Shown here: positions 43,046 through 50,586 of the stretch, in pieces | Layout: every line of letters begins with the position of its first letter | Position numbering within the stretch: the first letter of the stretch is position 1 | From: Streptomyces rubiginosohelvolus | GTDB lineage: Bacteria; Actinomycetota; Actinomycetes; Streptomycetales; Streptomycetaceae | Assembly (NCBI RefSeq): GCF_014649875.1 | Contig: NZ_BMTW01000002.1 | Span: 1 to 64,000 of the forward strand | DNA length: 64,000 nucleotides | Direction: 5' to 3' | Notes under the pieces: model-generated | The model's database searches: none | What the model was told of the DNA's origin: nothing | What the model saw: only the letters and a program-made list of their open reading frames with translations | Translations under genes and position numbers: made by a program

Positions 43046-44182
43046 TCAGTCCCCGAAGTCCAGGAACGTGCCGAACCGGACGTCGTGGTCCGTGGCGTCC
43101 GTCATCACCGTCAGCATCCGCGCAGCCTCCTCGCTGATCTCCGTACGCTGCGCGCGGGTCGGTCTCCGCAGTGTCTGCACGGTCAGGATCGCGGTCCCGC
43201 CCTCGCGGTCGATGCGCCAGAGGGCGTCGAGGAAGCCGTCGACGAGGACACTCCCGTACGTCTGGTTGCCCTTTCCGTTGCGCCCCTTGTTGACCTCGGG
43301 GATGACCCGGGTGCGGTCGGCGTGGCCGAGCAGGACATTGTCGAACTCGGGCAGGAAACGCGGTGGGGCCGGGGTCTCCGGGTCGGGGCGCGGGGCGTCC
43401 GGGAGGTCGAACAGCTCGACGCCCCGCTCGTCGCGGAAGGTGAGCAGCCCGGGCCGCAGCCTTTCGAAGACCTCCTTGGTGCGGGTGAGGCCCGCCCACG
43501 CCTGGAAGTCCATCACCGAGGCGGGGCCGAACGCGCCCAGGTAGCGCAGCACGGTGTCATCGAGCCCGGGCGCGGGTTCGGCGGACCGGCCGAGCCAGTG
43601 CTCGACAGTGGTCAGGGCCACCTGCCCGCTGCGGCCCCACAGTCCGCGCGGGGTGACCTGGACCAGGGGCAGCAGACAGCGGGCGGCGACGGAGAGCGCG
43701 AGGGGGTCGGCGTCCGGCCAGTGGGTGAGGAGCTCCTCGCGCAACTCCCCCAGCGGGCGCGGGCGCTCCTCCACGAACTCCTCGGCCACCCCCGCGAGCC
43801 GGTCCAGGTCCACCCCTTCCAGCCCGCGCCGGAAACCCTTCAGCTCCCGGTCGCGCGGCGCCCGCACCAGCGGGACCAGGGTGAGCGCGTCGTCCGCCGT
43901 ATGGGTGTGGAGGGTGGAGCGCAGGGAGACGGTCCGGACGGCCTCCCGGGACTCCATCAGTCCGGACAGCTCCTCGGGGTCGAAGTCCGCGAGCCGGGCG
44001 TACAGCTGGAAGTACGGGGGCTTGGTGTTCTGGGCCTGGAGTCCGACGAGATGGGTGACCGCGTCCTTCGCGGACATCGGCGACCGGCGCAGCAGGAGCT
44101 GCCGGTCCAGGGTCGCCCGGTTCAGCGCCCGGGGGGTGAGGACGGCGGGCGGTGCGGCGGTGCGGTGCGTCTTCGCGGCCAT
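43046..44182 (-). CDS. HTH_42 winged-helix protein, AlkZ-like DNA glycosylase candidate
   Basis: 378 residues from ATG at 44182 (a GTG nine bases earlier is possible). Tandem winged helices of the HTH_42/YcaQ superfamily: LNRATLDRQLLLRRSPMSAKDAVTHLVGLQAQ, LRSTLHTHTADDALTLVPL, and PRFLPEFDNVLLGHADRTRVIP near the C terminus. The loop has the QxQ form (Q49-A-Q51) of Streptomyces AlkZ, which excises DNA adducts made by the genotoxin azinomycin, rather than the QxD of E. coli YcaQ. AlkZ-type proteins occur both inside toxin clusters and as housekeeping paralogues; here no toxin cluster is adjacent. Confidence 0.82.
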   Translation of the reverse strand: MAAKTHRTAAPPAVLTPRALNRATLDRQLLLRRSPMSAKDAVTHLVGLQAQNTKPPYFQLYARLADFDPEELSGLMESREAVRTVSLRSTLHTHTADDALTLVPLVRAPRDRELKGFRRGLEGVDLDRLAGVAEEFVEERPRPLGELREELLTHWPDADPLALSVAARCLLPLVQVTPRGLWGRSGQVALTTVEHWLGRSAEPAPGLDDTVLRYLGAFGPASVMDFQAWAGLTRTKEVFERLRPGLLTFRDERGVELFDLPDAPRPDPETPAPPRFLPEFDNVLLGHADRTRVIPEVNKGRNGKGNQTYGSVLVDGFLDALWRIDREGGTAILTVQTLRRPTRAQRTEISEEAARMLTVMTDATDHDVRFGTFLDFGD

Positions 44183-44290
44183 GGCCGGCACGCTACCGGG
44201 GCTTGCGGTCGGTTACGGTCCGCACGTCGCGGAGTACGTGCGTTACGCCCACCGGACCTGTGCGCCGCGCGCCCCGGGCGGGCCGCCGCC

Positions 44291-45175
44291 ATGATGGGCC
44301 GGGTGATCAGTGTCCTGTTCGCCGTCCTGACCGCCCTCAGCAACGGTTCCGCCTCGGTGCTCCAGCGCCGGGCGGCGATGGAGGTGCCCGACAGCGACGC
44401 GATGCGGCTGTCGCTGATGACCCGTCTGGTGCGGCAGAAGGTGTGGCTGGCGGGGATCGGGCTGGTGATCGTGGCGGCGGTCTGCCAGGCGATCGCGCTG
44501 GCCACCGGGCCGATCGCGGTGGTCCAGCCGATCTTCGTGATCGAGCTGCCGCTGACGCTGCTGGTCGCCGGTCTGGTGATGCGGGTGCGGGCGGACGCGG
44601 TCGTCTGGTCCGGGGTCGCGGCGGTCACGGCGGGCCTGGCGCTCGGTATGGCGGCGGCCGCCCCGGTCGAGGGCCGCGACACGGTGGAGGACTTCGCGTG
44701 GATTCCGGCGCTCCTGGTGACCGGGGTGTTCGAGGCGGGGCTGATCGTCGCCGCGCTCCGCACCCGGGGCAACGCCCGGGCGGCGCTGCTGGGTCTGGCC
44801 GCCGCCTGCGGGTACGCGCTGACGGCGGCGCTGATGAAGGACGCGATGGCGAACCTGGACGACGGCGGGGTGGTCGCGCTGCTGGCGTCCTGGCAGCTGT
44901 ACGCCACGGCGGCGGCCGGGGTGGGTGCGCTGTTCCTGCTCCAGAACGCGCTGCAGGCGGGCAGTCTGGTGGCCGTTCAGCCGATGCTGACGCTGGGGGA
45001 CGCGCTGATCAGCATCCTGTACGGGGTGACGCTGTTCGACGAGGAGCTGCGGACCGGGTGGTGGCTGCTGCCCGAGCTGGCCGCGCTGGCCCTGATCGCC
45101 ACGGGCTGCGTGCGCCTGGCCCGTACGCCGCTGGCCAGGGGCACGCTCGCGCCACCACCGGCCGCCCCTCGCTGA
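44291..45175 (+). CDS. DMT-superfamily membrane transporter
   Basis: 294 residues with about nine or ten membrane helices in the EamA-like pattern (VISVLFAVLTALSNGSASVLQRRAA, ATGPIAVVQPIFVIELPLTLL, AVQPMLTLGDALISILYG). The paired P-rich helices and 10-helix length fit the drug/metabolite transporter superfamily; substrate unknown. ATG at 44291 has no clear ribosome site. Divergent from the AlkZ-like gene and convergent with the hydroquinone reductase. Confidence 0.83.
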   Translation: MMGRVISVLFAVLTALSNGSASVLQRRAAMEVPDSDAMRLSLMTRLVRQKVWLAGIGLVIVAAVCQAIALATGPIAVVQPIFVIELPLTLLVAGLVMRVRADAVVWSGVAAVTAGLALGMAAAAPVEGRDTVEDFAWIPALLVTGVFEAGLIVAALRTRGNARAALLGLAAACGYALTAALMKDAMANLDDGGVVALLASWQLYATAAAGVGALFLLQNALQAGSLVAVQPMLTLGDALISILYGVTLFDEELRTGWWLLPELAALALIATGCVRLARTPLARGTLAPPPAAPR

Positions 45176-45184
45176 GCGGCCCGG

Positions 45185-46234
45185 TCAGCGGGAAGGAAGC
45201 GGGGTGACCCGCTCGCCCGCCGGTACCGGGCCCGGGGGTGTGCCGTCGCCGAAGGGGCGGCCGCCGAGCTGTTCGCGGTGGTGCGGGGTGGTCCAGCCGG
45301 AGAGGTCGGGTCCGGCCGGGACGATGCCGGTCGGGTTGATGCCCGTGTGCACCTGGTAGTAGTGCCGCTTGATGTGGTCGAAGTCGACGGTGTCGCCGAA
45401 TCCGGGCGTCTGGTAGAGGTCGCGGGCGTACGCCCACAGGACGGGGTCCTCGGTCAGCTTGTTCCGGTTGCACTTGAAGTGGCCGTGGTAGACGGGGTCG
45501 AAGCGGACCAGGGTGGTGAAGAGGCGGATGTCGGCCTCGGTGATGGTGTCGCCGACCAGGTAGCGGCGGTCGGCGAGGCGGGCGGAGATCTCGTCCAGGC
45601 GGGCGAAGAGGGCCTCGTACGCCTCCTCGTACTCCTGCTGGGAGCTGGCGAAACCGCACTTGTAGACGCCGTTGTTGATGTCCCGGTAGATGCCCTCCAT
45701 CACCTCGTCGATCTCCGCGCGCAGCGGTGCGGGGTAGAGGTCGGGGGCGCCGGGGCGGTGCAGGGCGGTCCACTCGGTGGCGAGGTCGAGGGTGATCTGC
45801 TGGTAGTCGTTGGTGACGAGCTGCCCGCTCGGTACGTCCACGATCGCGGGCACGCTGACACCGCCGGGGTAGTCGCGCTCCCGGGCGTCGTAGGCCTCGC
45901 TGAGGTGGCGGATGCCGAGGACGGGGTCCTTGCCGTCCGGGTCGAGGGTGAAACGCCAGCTGCGGTCGTCCTGGATCGGGTCGGCGACGGCGAGGGAGAG
46001 GGCGTCCTCCAGGCCGAGGAGCCGCCGGGAGACCAGGGCGCGGCTCGCCCAGGGGCAGGCCCGGCTGACGGCGAGCCGGTAGCGGCCGGGTTCGACGGGC
46101 CAGCCGTCGCGGCCGTCCGCGGTGATCCGGTCGGGGAAGTGGCTCTTGGACCGCTTGAACGGCTTGTGGCCGTAGGAGTCGTTGCCGCCGCTCCCGGCGC
46201 TGTCGCCGGTGGCGTCCGTGGTCGTGTCGCTCAT
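45185..46234 (-). CDS. Glutathionyl-hydroquinone reductase-like protein (xi-class GST)
   Basis: 349 residues. The thioredoxin-like N-terminal domain has the xi-class catalytic CPW motif (RLAVSRACPWASRALVSRRLLGLED) and the C-terminal helical domain includes YLVGDTITEADIRLFTTLVRFDPVYHGHFKCN. Relatives (YqjG, ECM4) reductively remove glutathione from hydroquinone conjugates. Streptomyces makes mycothiol rather than glutathione, so the actinobacterial form probably uses mycothiol or another thiol (inference). Its ATG overlaps the stop of the MFS exporter (ATGA), so both are made together. Confidence 0.92.
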   Translation of the reverse strand: MSDTTTDATGDSAGSGGNDSYGHKPFKRSKSHFPDRITADGRDGWPVEPGRYRLAVSRACPWASRALVSRRLLGLEDALSLAVADPIQDDRSWRFTLDPDGKDPVLGIRHLSEAYDARERDYPGGVSVPAIVDVPSGQLVTNDYQQITLDLATEWTALHRPGAPDLYPAPLRAEIDEVMEGIYRDINNGVYKCGFASSQQEYEEAYEALFARLDEISARLADRRYLVGDTITEADIRLFTTLVRFDPVYHGHFKCNRNKLTEDPVLWAYARDLYQTPGFGDTVDFDHIKRHYYQVHTGINPTGIVPAGPDLSGWTTPHHREQLGGRPFGDGTPPGPVPAGERVTPLPSR

Positions 46235-47730
46235 GCCGCGCTCCTCGTTGCGTCGGTGTCCTGTCGTTCGTCACGTCGTCTGCCCCGTCGTCCGGCTCCG
46301 ACATCGGCCACCGCCACGATCAGGGCGGCCAGGACGAAGGCGACGGAGACGATGAGCCCGTGGTCGTACGCGTCGGCCCAGCCGTCGGGGCCGACCTGGG
46401 CGAAGAACACCGCGCCGACGGCGGCGATGCCGATCGCGGAGCCGACCCGCTGGCCGGTCTGCAGGGTGCCCCCGGCGCTGCCCGCCTGGTGGACGGGGAC
46501 CTCCGCCAGCGTCAGGGTCTGGTTCGGGGCGATGACCAGACCGCTGCCGAGGCCGGCGAACAGCAGCGGGGCGGCCATGGCCCAGCCCGCGCCGCGGCCG
46601 GGGACCAGGTGGACGGCGAGGGCGGTGCCCGCGAGGCCGAGCGCGACCATGGCCAGGCCCGCCACCACCAGCGGGCGGCCGAAGCGGCCGACGAGCCGCC
46701 CGCCGATGGACGCGGCGACGCCGGAGCCGAGGGCGAAGGGGGTGATGGCGAGTCCGGCGAGGAGGGCGGAGTAGCCGAGGCCGGACTGGAGGTAGAGGGT
46801 CGTGACGAAGAAGATCGAGGTGAACCCGGCGAAGTAGAGCAGGATCAGCAGGCAGCCCAGCCAGTAGGAGCGCAGCCGGAACAGCGCCAGGTCCAGGACC
46901 GGCTGGACGCGTCCGCCCGTGCACCGCGACTCCCAGGCGACGAACCCCGTGAGCAGGGCGGCGGCCAGGAGCAGCAGCAGCCACTTCGCGTTGCCGGGCC
47001 ACTGCTGGGCCTGGACGAACGGCAGCAGCAGGGCCAGTACCCCGGCGCCCAGGAGCAGCACGCCGAACGGGTCCAGGTCTCGGGGGCGGACCCGGGTCGC
47101 GGAGGGGGTGTCGGGCAGCAGCCGGTGGGCGAGCAGGAGGCAGACGACGCCGAGCGGGAGGTTGACGTAGAAGACCCAGCGCCAGCCGTGCTCGGGTCCG
47201 GCGGCCTGGATGAGGAGTCCGCCGAGCAGCGGGCCGACGGCCGTGGAGATGCCGACGACGGTGCCGAACATGCCGAAGGCGCGGCCGCGCTCGCGCCCGG
47301 AGAACATCTGCTGGATCAGGGCGGAGATCTGCGGGGAGATCAGACCGCCCGCGATGCCCTGCACCAGACGGGCGATCACCAGCCACAGGCTGGACTGGGC
47401 GGCGCCGCAGGCGGCGGAGGCCAGGGTGAAGAGGGCGAGTCCCGCCATGAAGACCGCCCGGCGGCCCCGCGCGTCGCCGAGGCGTCCGGCCGGGATGAGG
47501 AAGAGGCCGAAGGCGAGGGCGTAACCGGAGAGCACCCATTGGAGGTCGGACTCGGGGGTGTTCAGCCCTTCCCTGATGGAGGGGAGGGCGACGTTGACGA
47601 TGGAGACGTCCAGCAGGGTCATGAAGCCCGCGACCAGGCAGACGGCGAGTGCCTGCCAACGCCGGGGGTCGGGGCCGTCCGGGGCGGCGTCGCCCCCGGT
47701 CGGCCCGGGCTGCGCCGTGCTCCGTGCCAT
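46231..47730 (-). CDS. MFS drug exporter, DHA2 (14-helix) type
   Basis: 499 residues from ATG at 47730; a longer upstream frame overlaps the divergent VOC promoter and is rejected. The N-terminal part has LAVCLVAGFMTLLDVSIVNVALPSI (motif D1 of the 14-helix group) and GRLGDARGRRAVFMAGLALF (motif A); ARLVQGIAGGLISPQISALIQ is motif B-like and GPLLGGLLIQ motif C of antiporters. 14 helices are expected. Coupling to a quinone-type reductase suggests export or detoxification of quinones or similar redox-active compounds. Confidence 0.92.
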   Translation of the reverse strand: MARSTAQPGPTGGDAAPDGPDPRRWQALAVCLVAGFMTLLDVSIVNVALPSIREGLNTPESDLQWVLSGYALAFGLFLIPAGRLGDARGRRAVFMAGLALFTLASAACGAAQSSLWLVIARLVQGIAGGLISPQISALIQQMFSGRERGRAFGMFGTVVGISTAVGPLLGGLLIQAAGPEHGWRWVFYVNLPLGVVCLLLAHRLLPDTPSATRVRPRDLDPFGVLLLGAGVLALLLPFVQAQQWPGNAKWLLLLLAAALLTGFVAWESRCTGGRVQPVLDLALFRLRSYWLGCLLILLYFAGFTSIFFVTTLYLQSGLGYSALLAGLAITPFALGSGVAASIGGRLVGRFGRPLVVAGLAMVALGLAGTALAVHLVPGRGAGWAMAAPLLFAGLGSGLVIAPNQTLTLAEVPVHQAGSAGGTLQTGQRVGSAIGIAAVGAVFFAQVGPDGWADAYDHGLIVSVAFVLAALIVAVADVGAGRRGRRRDERQDTDATRSAA

Positions 47731-47859
47731 GGTTCGCACCTTAGGTCGCGTGGGGTGTTTCCTCATCCGGGACGCGGCCGCACCGGTGGCCCGGATTCCG
47801 GTTTTCCGGGACGGGTCCGGCACGGCGTGTCGGCGTCCGCCGGGGGTAGGGGTTCCCGC

Positions 47860-48255
47860 ATGACTGTGGAGAAAACGAGCGTCCTCGTCCTTGACTGTGC
47901 CGAACCCATGGAGCTGGCCGAGTTCTACGCCGGTCTGCTCGGCGCGGAGACCCGGATCGGCACCGACCCCGACTTCGTCGAGATCGTCGGCAACGACGGC
48001 GTCCGGCTCGCGATCCGCCGCGACCACGGCTACGCCCCGCCGAGCTGGCCGCGTCCGGAGGACTCGCAGCAGGCGCATCTGCGGATCCTGGTGGCGCGGG
48101 AGGACATCGACGAGGCCGAGCGGGAGGCGATATCGCTCGGCGCCCGGCCCGTCGACACCGGTGAGAGCAACAGCGGGCCCCGGGACGTGCGGGTGTACGG
48201 GGATCCGGCGGGGCACTCGTTCTCGCTGGCGGTCTATCCGCTGCGGGAGGACTGA
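47860..48255 (+). CDS. VOC-family protein
   Basis: 131 residues from ATG at 47860. The vicinal-oxygen-chelate fold is seen in VLDCAEPMELAEFYAGLLGAET, AHLRILVAREDIDEAEREAISLGARPVD and RVYGDPAGHSFSLAVYP. The late histidine (AGHSF) is kept but the full metal set is not evident. Divergent from the MFS/reductase pair, which could be its functional context. A hairpin follows. Confidence 0.85.
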   Translation: MTVEKTSVLVLDCAEPMELAEFYAGLLGAETRIGTDPDFVEIVGNDGVRLAIRRDHGYAPPSWPRPEDSQQAHLRILVAREDIDEAEREAISLGARPVDTGESNSGPRDVRVYGDPAGHSFSLAVYPLRED

Positions 48256-48299
48256 GCGGACCTAGGCACACCGGCACACCGGCACATCCAGGACGGACG

Positions 48300-48336
48300 C
48301 TTGGCGGAGGAGCCCCCAACGGGCTCTTCCGCCAAG
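48300..48336. terminator. Terminator between VOC and cellulase genes
   Basis: CTTGGCGGAGGAGCCC pairs with GGGCTCTTCCGCCAAG (one G-U) around a five-base loop. Confidence 0.8.
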
Positions 48337-48350
48337 CGCGTTAATAGGAA

Positions 48351-48398
48351 GGAAAGTTTCCCACCACCGTTGACGCCAATTGGAAGGAAGCTTTACTT
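48351..48398 (+). promoter_or_regulatory. Cellulase promoter with GGAAAGTTTCC palindrome
   Basis: GGAAAGTTTCC (48351-48361) is a perfect 11-bp palindrome just upstream of TTGACG (48370-48375). After a 17-bp spacer comes TTACTT (48393-48398). A related word GGAAGCTTTAC lies inside the promoter. AT-rich GGAAA-N-TTTCC words are seen before other secreted hydrolase genes in Streptomyces, as I recall; the regulator is not identified. No classic CebR box is present. Confidence 0.5.
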
Positions 48399-48449
48399 TC
48401 AGTTCTGCCGACATGGCGCCTCCCACCCCCCTCCGAAGGGAGCACCACC

Positions 48450-49529
48450 ATGCACCAGCGCCCCACTCCCCCCACCGGCCCCACCGTCACGACCGGCCGC
48501 CGCAGAATGGCCCGCAAGGCTCTGCTCGCCGTGTCCGCGCTCGGTGTCGTCACCGCGCTGATGGCTCCCGTCCGCGCCGGAGCCGCACCGGCGCCCGCCG
48601 CCCCCACCGCCGCCACCCCGCTCGCCGCCAACGGGCAGCTCTCGGTCTGCGGCCGCCAGCTCTGCAACGCCTCCGGCCAGGCGGTCGCGCTCAACGGCAT
48701 GAGCACGCACGGCACCCAGTGGTACGCCCAGTGCGTCACCGGCGGCTCGCTCGACGCGCTCGCCCAGGACTGGCGCTCCGACGTGCTGCGCGTCTCCACC
48801 TACGTACAGGAGGGCGGCTACGAGACGGACCCGGCCGGATTCACCGCCCGTGCGCAGAAGTTCATCGACGCGGCGCACGCGCGCGGCATGTACGCGGTGA
48901 TCGACTGGCACATGCTGACCCCGGGCGATCCGAACGCGAATCTGGCGCGGGCCAAGACCTTCTTCACGGCGATGGCGAAGAAGTACAAGAACCACCCGGG
49001 TGTGCTCTACGAGATCGCCAACGAGCCCTCGGGGGTGAGCTGGTCGGCCATCAAGTCGTACGCCGAGCAGATCATCCCGGTGATCCGGGCCGAGGACCCG
49101 GACGCGGTCGTCCTGGTCGGCACGCGCGCCTGGTCGTCCTTCGGCGTGTCCGAGGGCTCCAACGAGTCCGAGGTCGTGAACAACCCCGTCAAAGCCTCGA
49201 ACATCATGTACACCTTCCACTTCTACGCGGCCTCGCACCGCGAGGAGTACCTGAACACCCTCGACCGGGCCTCCGACCGGCTGCCCGTGTTCGTCACGGA
49301 GTTCGGGACGCAGAACTACGCGGGCGAGGGCGCCAACGACTTCACCATGTCGCAGCGCTACCTCGACCTGATGAAGCGCAAGAAGATCTCCTGGACCAAC
49401 TGGAACTACTCCGACGACCACCGCTCCGGCGCCGTCTTCAAGACCGGCACCTGCAACGGCAGCACGTGGGCGGGGACCGGGGTCCTGAAGGAGGCCGGGG
49501 TCTGGATCCGCGACCGCATCCGCCAGTGA
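48450..49529 (+). CDS. Secreted GH5 cellulase (endo-beta-1,4-glucanase)
   Basis: 359 residues from ATG at 48450 with GAAGGGAGC upstream. The signal peptide (RRRMARKALLAVSALGVVTALMAP, cleavage near GAGAAPA) is followed by a Pro/Ala stretch and a GH5 barrel. QLSVCGRQLCNASGQAVALNGMSTHGTQW opens the domain; the acid/base glutamate is in YEIANEPSG, the catalytic tyrosine/histidine region in MYTFHFYAASHRE, and the nucleophile glutamate in FVTEFGTQNY. SWTNWNYSDD follows. It lacks a carbohydrate-binding module, unlike the CBM3-GH16 protein elsewhere in the window. Confidence 0.95.
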   Translation: MHQRPTPPTGPTVTTGRRRMARKALLAVSALGVVTALMAPVRAGAAPAPAAPTAATPLAANGQLSVCGRQLCNASGQAVALNGMSTHGTQWYAQCVTGGSLDALAQDWRSDVLRVSTYVQEGGYETDPAGFTARAQKFIDAAHARGMYAVIDWHMLTPGDPNANLARAKTFFTAMAKKYKNHPGVLYEIANEPSGVSWSAIKSYAEQIIPVIRAEDPDAVVLVGTRAWSSFGVSEGSNESEVVNNPVKASNIMYTFHFYAASHREEYLNTLDRASDRLPVFVTEFGTQNYAGEGANDFTMSQRYLDLMKRKKISWTNWNYSDDHRSGAVFKTGTCNGSTWAGTGVLKEAGVWIRDRIRQ

Positions 49530-49551
49530 CCCCGGCCCGCTCCCCGCGCCG

Positions 49552-50586
49552 TCAGGCCGTACGGCGGCGCAGGGAGGCGTCGGTGAGGACCGCCGGGGCG
49601 TAACCGGCGTCGCGCGACGACAGGTTGACGCCGGGCGGGACGATCTCGTCGATCCGGTCGAGGACGTCCCGGCTCAGCCTCACCTTGTCGGCGCCGAGCT
49701 GGCTCTCCAACTGCTCGAAGGTGCGCGGCCCGATGATCGCCGAGGTGACGACCGGGTGCTCCAGCACGAAGGCCAGGGCCAGTTGGACGAGCGTGAGCCC
49801 GGCCTCCTCGGCGAGGACCGCGAGTGCGTCGGCCGCTGCCAGCTTGGCGGCGTTCTCCGGCGCGGTGATGTCGAACCGGGCGGCCTGGCGCTCGGCGCGG
49901 CTGGAGGCCGGCTGCTCGGCGCCCGTGCGGTAGCGGCCGGTCAGCCAGCCGCCCGCGAGCGGGCTCCAGGAGAGCACGCCGAGCCCGTACCGCTGGGCCA
50001 CCGGGAGCACTTCGCGTTCGATGCCCCGGGCCAGCAGCGAGTACGGGGGCTGCTCGGCGACGACGCGTTCACGGCCCCGGCGCTCGGCGGTCCACTGGCC
50101 CTCGACGATGGCGGAGGGTTCGAAGGTGGAGGTGCCGATGTAGCGGATCTTGCCCTGGTGGACCAGGTCGGAGAGCGCGCCGAGGGTCTCGTCGAAGTCG
50201 GTGTCGGGCTCGGGGCGGTGGACCTGGTAGAGGTCGATCCAGTCGGTGCCCAGCCGTCGCAGGCTGTTCTCGACCTCGCGGATGATCCAACGTCGGCTGT
50301 TGCCGGACTCGTTGGGGTCGTCGCCCAGTCGCCCGTGGAACTTGGTGGCCAGCACCACGTTGTCGCGCCGGCTGCCCGCGAGCGCCTTGCCGACGATGGT
50401 CTCGGACTCGCCCTGCGAGTAGACGTCGGCGGTGTCGACGAAGTTGATGCCGGAGTCGAGGGCGTGGTGGATGATCCGGACACCGTCGTCGTGATCGGTG
50501 TTGCCGCGCGCACCGAACATCATGGTGCCCAGTGCGAGGGGGCTGACCTGGACGCCGGTGCGGCCGAGGTTGCGGTATTCGGTCAT
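49552..50586 (-). CDS. Aldo/keto reductase
   Basis: 344 residues. The catalytic set is seen: GINFVDTADVYSQGESE with Asp and Tyr, VLATKFHG with the lysine, DLYQVHRPEPDTD with the histidine. IIGPRTFEQLESQLGA is the NADPH-binding C-terminal motif. It is an AKR of the YghZ/oxidoreductase group, probably reducing aldehydes or ketones. Its ATG overlaps the stop of the fused exporter (ATGA), so it is translated as the last gene of the organosulfur operon. Confidence 0.93.
   Translation of the reverse strand: MTEYRNLGRTGVQVSPLALGTMMFGARGNTDHDDGVRIIHHALDSGINFVDTADVYSQGESETIVGKALAGSRRDNVVLATKFHGRLGDDPNESGNSRRWIIREVENSLRRLGTDWIDLYQVHRPEPDTDFDETLGALSDLVHQGKIRYIGTSTFEPSAIVEGQWTAERRGRERVVAEQPPYSLLARGIEREVLPVAQRYGLGVLSWSPLAGGWLTGRYRTGAEQPASSRAERQAARFDITAPENAAKLAAADALAVLAEEAGLTLVQLALAFVLEHPVVTSAIIGPRTFEQLESQLGADKVRLSRDVLDRIDEIVPPGVNLSSRDAGYAPAVLTDASLRRRTA

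Noticed and set aside
48337..48449. CebR operator before the cellulase gene
   Set aside because: The TGGGAGCGCTCCCA-type box is absent; only GGAAAGTTTCC is present.
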